Assembly: GCA_910589375.1 (NCBI GenBank) | Contig: CAJUTK010000002.1 | Span: 310,001 to 374,000, forward strand | Source: an uncultured Bacilli bacterium | GTDB lineage: Bacteria > Bacillota_I > Bacilli_A > RF39 > UBA660 | Direction of reading: 5' to 3' | Length of the DNA stretch: 64,000 nucleotides | Shown: positions 42,061 through 51,904 of the stretch, one piece after another | How positions within the stretch are numbered: the first letter of the stretch is position 1 | Layout: every line of letters starts with the position of its first letter | The notes under the pieces: generated by a model | Told to the model about the DNA's origin: nothing | The model's database searches: none | The model's input: the letters and a program-made list of their open reading frames with translations, nothing else | Position numbers and translations under genes: made by a program

Positions 42061-43299
42061 ATGAGTATAAAAGAATTTGCTGATTTATTTGATAATCCTT
42101 GTTCATTAGAAGACTTATTGTCACACAAAGAGGAATTATTAGAATGCGATTTTATAGATGAGGATATTTTAAAAGGGTTATTGGATGCTATACAAAAAGA
42201 GAACAGTCCTTTTGTTGATAGAAGAGTCGCTATTAAAGCTATTATTACTTCTATTTGTACAACAGGAGAATTTGGCTATTTTACTAGGAGTGTATTTAGA
42301 GAATTACTAGAAAAAGATGGTTGTTCAAAAGAAGCTATTACCAAAATCTTAATGCAGGCAAATGAGCAAGCAGGCATGGTAAGACAAAGAAACAGAGAAA
42401 AAAGATTAGCAGAAAAGAAAAAGAAAGAAGACGCTTTAAAAAAATTAGAAGCAGGTATTGATATGTCAAAAACGGCAGTCAGTTATGATACTGCTAGATT
42501 TTTAATAAGAAATGGAATGACTTATGAAGAATTGGAAAAAAGTATTTCTGTTTCTATTAGTAGTCAAGAAGATATAGATCCAATTTTATATAAGTATCGA
42601 ATAGGAACTGACGGGGAAAAAGAAAACGTAAGTATAGCAGATGTAGTAGGATATGATTATAGTTATATGCGATGTGGTAATGATTTATTAAAAGCATTTC
42701 CGAATTTCTTTGATTCTACTAAAAGGGATGGTTATCATACGAGATCTCTTTCTATGTTAGATTTAACAACAGAAAATGGAGTAAGGGCATTAACTCCTAG
42801 TTTCAAGGAAGAACCCATGAAACTTGCTGATGCTCCTGGTGGTAGATATACAATTAATGGAAATGGAATGCACAGATATTCTGTTTTACGAAGTCTTTAT
42901 TTAATTGAGATGGCAAAGTCAAAAGGGAATAAGGAACAGGAACAAGCCATTCGCGAGAAATATACAGTTCCTGCTTTAGTTTCAAAAATAGATTATGTAA
43001 AAACGTATTCTAATTTTGTTTTAACTACGTTGAAGATGGCATACTGGGTAGGTAATGAAAGAGATGAACAGAATAATTTAACAGGGAGAGTAAAAGTTGA
43101 AACTACTAATGGTGAAAACTTATTTTTAACGAATGAGGAATTATTAGAGTATGTTAGAAATGTAATCAGTACTCAAATGGATAGTCCTTCTATGCAGTGG
43201 TTATTAGACTTTGATAATCCATCATTCCAACAATTTTTATCTTTAGTAGATCCTAAAAAAGTATATGGTAAGGGGGAAGAAAATGCTAAAACTGTATAA
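42061..43299 (+). CDS. ParB/sulfiredoxin-fold-like protein, unknown
   Basis: A 412-residue cytosolic protein. The C-terminal half has YTINGNGMHRYSVLRSLYLI (about residues 264-283), which resembles the GxHR/GERR motif of ParB/Srx-like nucleotide-binding domains, followed by a VPALVSKI strand as in that fold. The N-terminal half is helical with a Lys/Glu-rich coiled stretch (about 115-138). No helix-turn-helix like chromosomal ParB is obvious. It overlaps a GNAT gene by 17 nt, suggesting joint function. The fold assignment is inference. Confidence 0.6.
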   Translation: MSIKEFADLFDNPCSLEDLLSHKEELLECDFIDEDILKGLLDAIQKENSPFVDRRVAIKAIITSICTTGEFGYFTRSVFRELLEKDGCSKEAITKILMQANEQAGMVRQRNREKRLAEKKKKEDALKKLEAGIDMSKTAVSYDTARFLIRNGMTYEELEKSISVSISSQEDIDPILYKYRIGTDGEKENVSIADVVGYDYSYMRCGNDLLKAFPNFFDSTKRDGYHTRSLSMLDLTTENGVRALTPSFKEEPMKLADAPGGRYTINGNGMHRYSVLRSLYLIEMAKSKGNKEQEQAIREKYTVPALVSKIDYVKTYSNFVLTTLKMAYWVGNERDEQNNLTGRVKVETTNGENLFLTNEELLEYVRNVISTQMDSPSMQWLLDFDNPSFQQFLSLVDPKKVYGKGEENAKTV

Positions 43300-43630
43300 A
43301 ATGTCCGAAGAGGAAAAAATGGAAATGAATATTTCACCATCTGATAATTATTATTCTTTTAGGCAAGGGGACGAATTATTAGGATTTGCTAAAATTAATG
43401 TTTTAAAGGAAATAGATATTTTTATCTTTATATTGGAAGAAAAAAGAGGAAATGGATTTGGTAATGAGCTTTATTCACAAGTTTTAGAGATGCTAAAAGA
43501 GAGAGGAATAAATTCTTTTGCTCTTATGTTTCCTTTAAAAAATGTTATTATGAGAAAAATAGTGGAAGCTTATGGTGCTAAAGAAGATTCGCGTAAGGAA
43601 AATAAGATAAGGTATCAAGTTTTTATATAG
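43283..43630 (+). CDS. Small GNAT-family acetyltransferase
   Basis: A 115-residue protein with the acetyl-CoA binding pattern EKRGNGFGNELYSQVLEML (residues 55-73; RxxGxG). ATG 43283 follows AGGGGGAAGAAA; an upstream in-frame GTG (43265) is less likely. Overlap with the ParB-like gene indicates coupling. The substrate is unknown. Confidence 0.8.
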   Translation: MLKLYKMSEEEKMEMNISPSDNYYSFRQGDELLGFAKINVLKEIDIFIFILEEKRGNGFGNELYSQVLEMLKERGINSFALMFPLKNVIMRKIVEAYGAKEDSRKENKIRYQVFI

Positions 43631-43635
43631 TATTG

Positions 43636-43667
43636 AAAAGAAATTATTTTTTTGTTTCTTTTTTTAT
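43636..43667 (+). terminator. Weak terminator
   Basis: AAAAGAAA / TTTCTTTT stem, long T-rich loop and T7 tail. Confidence 0.45.
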
Positions 43668-43703
43668 GTTATAATACAAGAGTTTTAAAGAAAGGAATTT
43701 TAT

Positions 43704-44693
43704 ATGGAATGTTATGTAAAAATAGATAGAACGTATGATTCTTTAACACCTTTTCATGGATATTGGGGGATTTATAAAAATGTGAGAACAGGGCAAAAAG
43801 TATCAGTAGAAGAGGGAGAACAGGAAGATTTATTTATAGGAAATAATCTTATCATCACATGGGAAGAATATCAAAGAAGAATGGAATATGAGAAATATGG
43901 TATTCATACCGATCAAGTAGAGAAGTATGGTTTAATTGGAAGAAATTATGATAAAATTTTAAAATCCTATGGAAGAAGACTTGAAGATGTATTACCTAAA
44001 ACAGAATTGTTATATGAAAAAGATAAAGGATATTTTGATATTCACTTTTTGGAAATTTTAATGTTAATTTGTCAGCATCGTCAGATACCTATTTTTCATA
44101 CATATGAAAATGAAGGATATCAATATAAAAGAAGTACTTCTTATGATGTTATTGATGAATTGTATAAATTTTATACAGAAGTAAGCCATCGATTGTTATT
44201 AGCAAGACATTATAAGAATAATGGAATCCAAAGTGAAATAACGAGAAAGAAAGTAGAGGAGTTAATTTATCACTTACTCGCCAATCATACAGATACAGCT
44301 AGTACTTGTAATAATCTATTGGATATAGATGAGTTTAGAGCTTTATTAGAAGATGAGGAAATAGGTGCTTTAATAAATAAAGTTGTCATTCCATGGACTA
44401 TTAGAATACCATCACCATGGGATCGTGAATCTTTAGTAAATGGATTAGTGAAGCTATCTTATAAAGGAATTTCACCAACAGAATGTGCTATTATTAATTA
44501 CGGGGAATTAAATAGTTATTTAAGGCAAAATTCTGGCATTATTCTCCCAGCTCTTTATAGTACTACTATAATGAATATAAGTCGCGATTTCCCTGTTTTA
44601 CTTCCTTTTATATCTCAACAAGAAGGGAAAGATAGTACTATTACTTTTGAAAGTAAAAATAAAGTTTATAGTATTGGTAGTAAAATATTTTAA
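43704..44693 (+). CDS. Unknown cytosolic protein
   Basis: A 329-residue protein without signal or membrane helix. The N-terminal 60 residues are beta-like (YVKIDRTYDSLTPFHGYWGI), the rest mainly helical, with a His-rich middle (ICQHRQIPIFHTY, about residues 126-138). An extended -10 TGTTATAAT lies about 30 nt upstream and AAAGGAATTTT precedes ATG. Ten bases separate it from the nucleosidase-like gene. No family recognised. Confidence 0.65.
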   Translation: MECYVKIDRTYDSLTPFHGYWGIYKNVRTGQKVSVEEGEQEDLFIGNNLIITWEEYQRRMEYEKYGIHTDQVEKYGLIGRNYDKILKSYGRRLEDVLPKTELLYEKDKGYFDIHFLEILMLICQHRQIPIFHTYENEGYQYKRSTSYDVIDELYKFYTEVSHRLLLARHYKNNGIQSEITRKKVEELIYHLLANHTDTASTCNNLLDIDEFRALLEDEEIGALINKVVIPWTIRIPSPWDRESLVNGLVKLSYKGISPTECAIINYGELNSYLRQNSGIILPALYSTTIMNISRDFPVLLPFISQQEGKDSTITFESKNKVYSIGSKIF

Positions 44694-44702
44694 TAAAAAA
44701 CT

Positions 44703-45410
44703 ATGAAGAATAATCATACAATATTAATTCAGGGTGCTTTAGAAGAAGAATTAGAACAATTTCTTTCTGCTTTATTAAATAGAGAAGAAAAAATAATTGC
44801 AGGTTATGAATTTTATATAGGAAAAATTAGTGATCAAAATATAATTCTTTCTAAAACACTAGTTGGAACTTTAAATTCTACTATAGCTACTACACTTGGT
44901 ATATTAAATTTTCACCCAGATACAGTAATTAATCAAGGAATAGCAGGATCGCATAGCTTAGAGTTACATGTGGGAGATATTATAATAGGGGAATCCTGTG
45001 TAAATATCAACGCTTATAAGATGCCTTTGACTAAACGAGGAGAAGGATCAAATCCCTTTGAATGGGAATTGAATAAAAGGGCAAGAGATGTACAATTTGC
45101 TGACAAGAATTTAATAGACAAAATAGAAAAAAATTTAAGTTCTCAAGAAAAGAAAGTATATAGAGGAATCTTTGGAAGTGGAGACGTATTTAATAGGGAA
45201 TATGATAGAATTAGTTGGATTCAGAATACCTTTCATAATCTAAGTGAAGATATGGAAAGTATTGGCTGCTATACGGTATGTAATAGATTTTCTATTCCTT
45301 GCATTGGTATTAGAATTATTTCCAATAATGAGTTATTACAGGAGAAAATGGATAAATCAGTAGCAAGTGACTTGCAAAAAGCTTTATTATCTGTAATAGA
45401 TAAAATATAA
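44703..45410 (+). CDS. MTA/SAH nucleosidase-like protein with altered active site
   Basis: A 235-residue protein of the PNP/UDP phosphorylase family. The features GALEEELEQFL (catalytic Glu region), NQGIAGSHSLELHVGDIIIG and LSEDMESIGCYTVCNRF (the Met-Glu that binds ribose) match methylthioadenosine/S-adenosylhomocysteine nucleosidase. The Asp that acts as general acid in MTAN (in ...ISD...) reads Asn here (RIISNNE), so activity may be changed or lost. No clear ribosome site precedes the ATG. Possibly read in an operon with the gene before. Confidence 0.8.
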   Translation: MKNNHTILIQGALEEELEQFLSALLNREEKIIAGYEFYIGKISDQNIILSKTLVGTLNSTIATTLGILNFHPDTVINQGIAGSHSLELHVGDIIIGESCVNINAYKMPLTKRGEGSNPFEWELNKRARDVQFADKNLIDKIEKNLSSQEKKVYRGIFGSGDVFNREYDRISWIQNTFHNLSEDMESIGCYTVCNRFSIPCIGIRIISNNELLQEKMDKSVASDLQKALLSVIDKI

Positions 45411-45425
45411 TTATTAAAAAAATAG

Positions 45426-45455
45426 AAAAGAGACTTTTCAAAGTCTCTTTTTTTA
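45426..45455. terminator. Bidirectional terminator
   Basis: AAAAGAGACTTT / AAAGTCTCTTTT stem between convergent nucleosidase-like and glmS genes. Confidence 0.8.
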
Positions 45456-47252
45456 TTCAACAGTTACAGATTTTGCTAAATTTCTAGGCTTATCAATATC
45501 GCAGCCTCTTAGCTTAGCAATTTCATAGGCAATAAGTTGTAATGGAATAATGGTAAGAAGGGCTTGCCATAATGGATGGACTGTTGGTATTAGGATAAGC
45601 TCTGCTACATCAGAAATTACCTCTGTACTAATAGCAATAATAGAAGCGCCTCTTGCTGAAGTTTCTTTTAAATTACTAATTGTTTTTTCTTTCATAGTAG
45701 AGTCTGTAATAATACCAATAACTGGAGTATTTTTTTCAACTAGAGAAATAGTACCATGTTTTAGTTCTCCTGCAGGATAAGAAACACTGTTAATATAAGA
45801 AATTTCCTTTAACTTTAAAGCACCTTCCATACTAATAGCATAGTCTAATTTTCTTCCCAAATAGAAGATGTCTTCTCTTTGATAGATATTAGTTGCGATT
45901 TTTCTATATTGATCATTTAAAATTAGCTTTTCTATCATATTAGGAAGCTCTACTAATTGTCCATTAATGGTAGAAAGTTCTTGGACTTCTATTTTATTGT
46001 GAATAATAGCTAGTTTCAAAGTGAGTAAACTTAGTAGGGCAAGCTGTGCAGAATAGGCTTTTGTTGTAGCAACTGCAATTTCACATCCGGCTTTAATATA
46101 AAGAACATTATCTGCTTCTCTTGCGATACTAGAGCCAATAACATTTACGATTGCTAAAGTGTCAATATGGTCTTTTTTAGCTTTTCTTAGGGAAGCTAGT
46201 GTATCAGCAGTTTCTCCTGATTGGGAGATAACTATAACGAGTGTAGATTCATCATAAAATACTTTTTTATAACGATATTCACTAGCAATTTCACAAGTTA
46301 CAGGTAATTCTACGATTTCTTCTATCAATGTCTTGGTAACTAATCCAGTGTGGTAGGCAGAACCACAGGCAACAATATGAATGTTATTATATTTGTCTAG
46401 GTTTGGTAAATTTTTATCTAGTGATTCCTTTGTTCCATCATAATAATATTGTATAGTATCCATAATTACTTTTGGTTGTTCGTGAATTTCTTTTAGCATG
46501 TAGTGTTCATATCCTTCTTTGCGTGAAGATTCAACGTTTCCTTCAAAGATAAGTTTTTCTTTCTCAAAATATCCTTTCTTTGGATGATAGAAAGATAAGC
46601 TATTTTCTTTTAATATGGCTATATCAAAATCATCTAATAAATAGTATTCATTTGTGTATGATAAGATGGCTGGAACATCAGAGGCAATAAACTTATTTTC
46701 ACCTTTCTCAGCTACAATTAAAGGACTTTTATTTCTCATAGCATAAAGAGTGTTTAAATCATCGCTACATAGGATTCCTAATGCATAGCTACCTTTTAAT
46801 TTTTGTTCAGCGATAGATAATGTTTTTAAAATATCTAGTTCCTCTTGATAGATAGCATCTAGCATAGCGCAAGCTACTTCTGTATCTGTATCTGACTTAA
46901 AAATGTATCCTTTTTCTTCTAACTCTTTTTTTAATTCTGCATAGTTCTCAATGATCCCATTATGGACAATTGTGAACTTTCCACATTGATGAGGGTGAGA
47001 GTTTTTTTCGTTAGGTTCTCCGTGGGTAGCCCATCTAGTATGACCAATTCCCATAAAAATAGGTAGGTCAAAATCTAGAGTCTTTTTTAAGGTCGCTATT
47101 CTTCCTTCCTTTTTTTTGATAGTAATTTGATTTTTTTCAACATAAGCAATTCCTGCAGAATCATATCCTCTATATTCTAATGCTTCTAATCCATCAATAA
47201 TGGTTTTAATTGCATTTGGTTTTGTACCAATGTATCCTACGATACCACACAT
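45453..47252 (-). CDS. glmS: Glucosamine-6-phosphate synthase
   Basis: Makes glucosamine-6-phosphate from fructose-6-phosphate and glutamine for cell wall precursors. The 599 residues start MCGIVGYIG, so Cys2 is the glutaminase nucleophile after Met removal. Further motifs are GHTRWATHGEPNEKNSHPH, two SIS domains (SQSGETADTLASLRKAK), and the C-terminal DKPRNLAKSVTVE. The 106-nt upstream region is too short for a glmS ribozyme and I see none. A TATAAT-like -10 lies upstream on the minus strand. Confidence 0.97.
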   Translation of the reverse strand: MCGIVGYIGTKPNAIKTIIDGLEALEYRGYDSAGIAYVEKNQITIKKKEGRIATLKKTLDFDLPIFMGIGHTRWATHGEPNEKNSHPHQCGKFTIVHNGIIENYAELKKELEEKGYIFKSDTDTEVACAMLDAIYQEELDILKTLSIAEQKLKGSYALGILCSDDLNTLYAMRNKSPLIVAEKGENKFIASDVPAILSYTNEYYLLDDFDIAILKENSLSFYHPKKGYFEKEKLIFEGNVESSRKEGYEHYMLKEIHEQPKVIMDTIQYYYDGTKESLDKNLPNLDKYNNIHIVACGSAYHTGLVTKTLIEEIVELPVTCEIASEYRYKKVFYDESTLVIVISQSGETADTLASLRKAKKDHIDTLAIVNVIGSSIAREADNVLYIKAGCEIAVATTKAYSAQLALLSLLTLKLAIIHNKIEVQELSTINGQLVELPNMIEKLILNDQYRKIATNIYQREDIFYLGRKLDYAISMEGALKLKEISYINSVSYPAGELKHGTISLVEKNTPVIGIITDSTMKEKTISNLKETSARGASIIAISTEVISDVAELILIPTVHPLWQALLTIIPLQLIAYEIAKLRGCDIDKPRNLAKSVTVE

Positions 47253-47358
47253 ATTATCAACTTCCTTCTATATTTAATTTTATTATATACTTTTAAAAAT
47301 AGAAAGTAAAGAAAAGGAAATTGGAAAGAAATCGATAATAATAGGATAGGAGGTAATT

Positions 47359-48000
47359 ATGAATAAGAAACAAAAAATAACGATTGTTATAGTGTCTGTC
47401 TTATTTTTGTGCTATTTTTCCTATTCCTTTTTCTTTGAGAGGGAGGGAAAAGTAGAAGCAAAAGATCAAGATATAGTAGTTAATGATAATATTCCAGATA
47501 AAGAAGTTAAGTCCATTTATAAAGTAGATATTAAAGGGCAAGTGGAAAAGCCTGGTGTTTATGAAGTAAATGAGAATGCTAGAGTCATTGACGTAATAGA
47601 AAAGGCAGGTGGGTTAAAGAAAAACGCTAACACAGATTTTTTAAATCTAAGTAAGAAAGTTGTTGATGGAGATGTTATTTGGGTATATACGACAAAAGAA
47701 ATAGAGAAATTACAGAAAGTAAAGACGGTAATAGAATATGTAGAAAAAGACTGCCATTGCCCAGATGTTTCTAATAGTGCTTGCATTACAAAGCCTACAA
47801 CAAACAATCCAGGAAAAATCAATATCAATACAGCCTCTTTAAAAGAACTCATTACTTTAAATGGGATAGGGGATTCAAAGGCAAAATTAATTATAGAGTA
47901 TCGTACAAAAAAGCTATTTACAACTATTGAAGAAATTAAAAATGTTTCGGGTATTGGGGACAGTGCCTATGAAAAAATTAAAGATTTTATTGTCGTATAA
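47359..48000 (+). CDS. comEA: ComEA-like DNA-binding competence protein
   Basis: A 213-residue membrane-anchored DNA receptor for uptake. It has one N-terminal helix (about residues 7-24), a SLBB domain (VDIKGQVEKPGVYEV, about 54-110) and C-terminal helix-hairpin-helix repeats (ININTASLKELITLNGIGD, about 152-213). Two Cys (DCHCPD, NSACIT) may form a disulfide. Overlaps comEC by 32 nt. comEB is absent between them. Confidence 0.93.
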   Translation: MNKKQKITIVIVSVLFLCYFSYSFFFEREGKVEAKDQDIVVNDNIPDKEVKSIYKVDIKGQVEKPGVYEVNENARVIDVIEKAGGLKKNANTDFLNLSKKVVDGDVIWVYTTKEIEKLQKVKTVIEYVEKDCHCPDVSNSACITKPTTNNPGKININTASLKELITLNGIGDSKAKLIIEYRTKKLFTTIEEIKNVSGIGDSAYEKIKDFIVV

Positions 48001-49981
48001 TATTATTCTTATTTTTCTAGCTATATTTACACTACTGAGAATTGTTTTTATATTTGGTAGACCATTATGTGAGAATGATAAGTTGGGGGAGAAAACAATT
48101 TCTGGAACAGTAAAAAGTATAGAGGTGACAGAATATAATACAAAAATACTTGTTCAAGATACTTTAATTACAGTAAAAACGAATGATTTTAAACTGGGGA
48201 ATAAAGTTGTCTGTAAGGGAGAAGTAAGTGAAGCTATTAGCCAAAGTAATTTTTATTTGTTTGATTATCAGAAATATTTAGCTAGTAGAGGCATTTATTA
48301 TGTGATGAAAGGAGACTGTGAAGTAAAAGGTTTTTCAGTTAACTTTTTTTATCAAATTAAAAATAAAATGATTGAAATTATTAATAAAAATAAGAGTAGA
48401 GCTTATTTAAAAGCCTTCTTATTAGGTGATAATAAAGAAATAAATCAGAGTGTTAAGAAGAGTTATCAATTAAATGGTATTAGTCATTTGTTTGCTGTAT
48501 CAGGAATGCATGTTAGCTTTTTCTTTTTATTATTTGGAAAAATTTTTAAAAAGGAAAGAAGTAAAAATATTATTTTATTTGTATTTCTTCTTTTTTATTT
48601 GTTTTTGACAAATTTTTCTCCCTCTGTTATTCGTGCAAGTATATTTTTTTTCTTTGTTAAAATATTTTCAAGATGGGGATTTTCGAATCTCCAAAGTTAT
48701 GCCATATTTATTATGGTAATGCTTTGGTATAGACCATACTATTTATATCATACTGGCTTTCTATATAGTTTCACTATCAGCTTTTTTCTTCTTTACTATA
48801 GTACTTTTATTAACAGCGAAAAAAACTACTGGAAAGTCCTATTTAAGATTTCCTTTATTGCCATCCTTGCTAGTATCCCTATTCAAGTAGAAACAAATTT
48901 TTCTATCAATTTATTTTCTATTCTATACAATTTAATATTTGTTCCTATTATTTCTCAACTTCTTTTTCCTATGTCTTTTTTAGTTTTCCTATTGCCGTTT
49001 CTAGATTCCTTTTACTGTTTTTTAATTACTCTATTAGAAAATATGTCTTTATTTTTCATGAATATTCCAACTCATATTGTGTTGTGCCATTTAAATTCGT
49101 TATATTATATTTTTTATTATGGTATCATCTTTTTTATGATGCACAAAATAAAAGAAAAAGAATATAAATATATTGTAATACTATTTTTCTTATTAGGTTT
49201 CCATTTTTACTTACCAAGAATGAATTCTAGCGGTATGATTCTTATGATGGATGTTGGGCAGGGAGATAGTACTTTAATAGTTTATCCTTATCAAAAATTA
49301 AAAATATTAGTGGATACAGGCGGAATGTTTTCTAATCGTTCCATTTCTGAAAATACTATTATTCCTTCTATGCACGCTCATGGCGTTACAACTCTTGATT
49401 ACTTAATTTTAAGTCATGGTGATTTCGATCATGTTGGGGAAGCCAGAAATCTCTTAGAGAAAGTAAAAGTAGGAAAAGTATTTTTGAATAGTGGGAATGA
49501 TACAGAAGAGGAAAGAAAGATTATTGCGTATTTAGAAGAAAAAAAGATTCCTTATGAGAAAATTTCTGTTGGAACAATTAGTAGAAAGGGTATTCCTATT
49601 CAATTTTTAAATAGTGTAAAAATTGAAAATGAGAATGAGGATAGTCTTGTATGCTATTTAAAAATAAAAAATTTCTCTATTCTTTTAATGGGCGATAGCG
49701 GTCATTTTGTAGAAAAAGAATTATTACAAGAATATAATCTTCCAACGGTGGATATATTAAAAGTAGGACATCATGGTTCTAAATACAGTAGTAGTTTAGA
49801 GTTTATATCTAAAATAAGTCCTTCCTTTTGTTTAATTTCTGCAGGACAAAACAATCGCTATGGTCATCCACACAAAGAAGCTTTAGAAAATTTGCAATTT
49901 TGTGACACCTATATAACGAGCATAGATGGCGCTATTAAAATAAAAGTAGGAAAATCTATGCGCGTTACTAAGGTACGCTAA
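47969..49981 (+). CDS. comEC: ComEC DNA uptake channel/nuclease
   Basis: A 670-residue polytopic membrane protein that passes single-stranded DNA into the cell. The competence domain with AFLLGDNKEI and HLFAVSGMHVSF lies around residues 140-200, then several helices, and a C-terminal metallo-beta-lactamase-like domain (MMDVGQGDSTLI, LSHGDFDHVGE, VGHHGSKYSS). ATG 47969 lies 9 nt after GGGGA; the longer frame from 47927 is only a read-through inside comEA. Confidence 0.95.
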   Translation: MKKLKILLSYNIILIFLAIFTLLRIVFIFGRPLCENDKLGEKTISGTVKSIEVTEYNTKILVQDTLITVKTNDFKLGNKVVCKGEVSEAISQSNFYLFDYQKYLASRGIYYVMKGDCEVKGFSVNFFYQIKNKMIEIINKNKSRAYLKAFLLGDNKEINQSVKKSYQLNGISHLFAVSGMHVSFFFLLFGKIFKKERSKNIILFVFLLFYLFLTNFSPSVIRASIFFFFVKIFSRWGFSNLQSYAIFIMVMLWYRPYYLYHTGFLYSFTISFFLLYYSTFINSEKNYWKVLFKISFIAILASIPIQVETNFSINLFSILYNLIFVPIISQLLFPMSFLVFLLPFLDSFYCFLITLLENMSLFFMNIPTHIVLCHLNSLYYIFYYGIIFFMMHKIKEKEYKYIVILFFLLGFHFYLPRMNSSGMILMMDVGQGDSTLIVYPYQKLKILVDTGGMFSNRSISENTIIPSMHAHGVTTLDYLILSHGDFDHVGEARNLLEKVKVGKVFLNSGNDTEEERKIIAYLEEKKIPYEKISVGTISRKGIPIQFLNSVKIENENEDSLVCYLKIKNFSILLMGDSGHFVEKELLQEYNLPTVDILKVGHHGSKYSSSLEFISKISPSFCLISAGQNNRYGHPHKEALENLQFCDTYITSIDGAIKIKVGKSMRVTKVR

Positions 49982-50030
49982 CGTGTTTAGCGTTTTATAT
50001 AGATGGAAAGATTTTATCTTTCCTTTTTTT
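49976..50030 (+). terminator. Tandem terminators after comEC
   Basis: First CGCTAA/TTAGCG with TTTT (overlapping the stop codon), then GGAAAGAT/ATCTTTCC with T7 (50005-50030). Confidence 0.75.
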
Positions 50031-50146
50031 ATTTTTGTGATATAATACATTGCAATGGGCAAATTTTTAAAAAATTGTCAAAAAAAAAGGAAAAGAATAA
50101 ATTTTCTTGTATATTAATAATGTAGGGTTTTTTTAGGAAGTGGTCT

Positions 50147-51904
50147 ATGAAACTTGAAAATAGTACAATTAATGATATACGCAATGGGGTAGATATAGTA
50201 GATGTTATTTCTAGTTATCTTCCACTTACTGCTAAAGGTAAAAATTATTTTGGGGTTTGTCCATTTCATGATGATCATTCTCCTAGTATGAGTGTATCAA
50301 AAGAAAAACAAATATATACTTGCTTCTCTTGTGGAGCAACTGGGAATGTTTTTAAATTTTTACAAGATTATGAAAACATTAGTTTTATGGAAGCTGTTGC
50401 AAAATGTGCTGATATAGCCGGCATTCCCATTTCATTAGGTCAATATGAGAAAAAAGATAATAAGTATCAAGAACTATATGATATTTATGAAGTAAGCCAG
50501 AAATTTTATCAAAATAATATGAATAGTTCTCAGGCAAAAGAAGCTAAGGAATATTTATATCAAAGGCAATTAGATGATACTCTTATTAAAGAGTTTGGAA
50601 TAGGACTTTCTTTAAACGAAAGTAACATGCTAACGAAATTATTAAAAAAGAAAAATTATAGTGATAAAGTACTACTTGCAAGTGGACTAGTAGGAGAAGA
50701 AAACAATAGAGTCGACTTATATGATTTATATAGAAATCGAATCATGTTTCCTCTACACGATTCTTCGGGTAAGTTAGTCGCTTATAATGGACGAGCCTAT
50801 CATGGGGAAGCTACTAATAAATATGTGAATACAAAAGAGACTCCCATTTTTAAGAAGAGAGAAATTCTATATAATTATCATAGGGCTAAAGAAGTTGCTA
50901 GGATTAAAAAGCAGATTATTATTATGGAGGGCCCTATGGATGTTATTCGCGCCTATACAATAGGGGTTACCAATGTTGTAGCGAGTTTAGGAACTGCCTT
51001 TGGAAGTGAACAAGCAATGCTTGTTAGGAAACTTTCTAGTAATGTTGTTCTTTGTTTTGATGGAGACGCAGCAGGTTTAAAAGCTACAAAATCAGCAATA
51101 GAAGAATTTGCTAAAATTGGAATTCAACCTAGTGTTATTCGCCTAGAAGATGATTCAGACCCAGATGAATATATTAAAAAATATGGAAAAGACTCATTTT
51201 TAGAGAAAGTAAAGAATGCAATGAATCCTATAGAGTTTAAAGAATTCTTGTTGAAAGATAATCTAGATATGAATAACTCTATTGATATGGCAAATTATGC
51301 AAATGCTATGATAGAAGAAATTAAAAAGATGGATGATGAGGTATTACAGGAAGTAAGTATTACTAAGTTAAGTGAAGAAACTCATCTGTCATTAGACTTT
51401 TTACGCAGTAAGATAGCAAAAGAGCAACAGAAAGTAGTAGCGCAAGAAATTAGTTCAGAGAAAAAGAAGAAACTTACGAAATGTGAGAGATCTGAACGCA
51501 ATCTCTTATATTACATGTTGAGATTTCCAAATGCTATCAAAATGTATGATAAAAAGATTACCCATATGCCTACTGATAGATACCGTCATTTGGCATTTCA
51601 AGTTAGTACATTTTTAAAGCAATATGGGTATATAGATATAGCGGATTTACTTACAGAATTAAGAGAAGATGAGGAAGCTATAGAGACGATTGGAGAACTT
51701 TCAAGTTTAACATTGCCTGAGGAAATGAAGGTAGAAGAAGTAGACGATTATTTAAAGAATATTAAAGAGTATAATGAGAAATTGCAGTTAGATAAATATC
51801 GAAAAGAACTTTTTAATTCTAATAATTATGATAGAAAACTGGAGCTAGCTCAGAAGTTAGTGGATTATAAAATGAGGAGTGAAGAAGAGAATGCAAGAGA
51901 TTAA
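50147..51904 (+). CDS. dnaG: DNA primase
   Basis: Synthesises RNA primers for replication. The 585 residues have the N-terminal zinc finger (CPFHDDHSPSMSV ... YTCFSCGATGN, about residues 39-66), the TOPRIM domain (IIMEGPMDVIRAY, VLCFDGDAAGLKA) and a helicase-binding C-terminus. The order dnaG-rpoD-trmK is widespread in Bacillota. An AT-rich 100-nt leader precedes it. Confidence 0.96.
   Translation: MKLENSTINDIRNGVDIVDVISSYLPLTAKGKNYFGVCPFHDDHSPSMSVSKEKQIYTCFSCGATGNVFKFLQDYENISFMEAVAKCADIAGIPISLGQYEKKDNKYQELYDIYEVSQKFYQNNMNSSQAKEAKEYLYQRQLDDTLIKEFGIGLSLNESNMLTKLLKKKNYSDKVLLASGLVGEENNRVDLYDLYRNRIMFPLHDSSGKLVAYNGRAYHGEATNKYVNTKETPIFKKREILYNYHRAKEVARIKKQIIIMEGPMDVIRAYTIGVTNVVASLGTAFGSEQAMLVRKLSSNVVLCFDGDAAGLKATKSAIEEFAKIGIQPSVIRLEDDSDPDEYIKKYGKDSFLEKVKNAMNPIEFKEFLLKDNLDMNNSIDMANYANAMIEEIKKMDDEVLQEVSITKLSEETHLSLDFLRSKIAKEQQKVVAQEISSEKKKKLTKCERSERNLLYYMLRFPNAIKMYDKKITHMPTDRYRHLAFQVSTFLKQYGYIDIADLLTELREDEEAIETIGELSSLTLPEEMKVEEVDDYLKNIKEYNEKLQLDKYRKELFNSNNYDRKLELAQKLVDYKMRSEEENARD

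Noticed and set aside
47253..47358. Possible glmS ribozyme before glmS
   Set aside because: Only 106 nt separate glmS from the divergent comEA, and they contain an ordinary promoter and ribosome site; the ribozyme core would not fit.
50054..50098. A 14-codon ORF upstream of dnaG
   Set aside because: No ribosome-binding site and very low-complexity sequence; it lies in an AT-rich leader.
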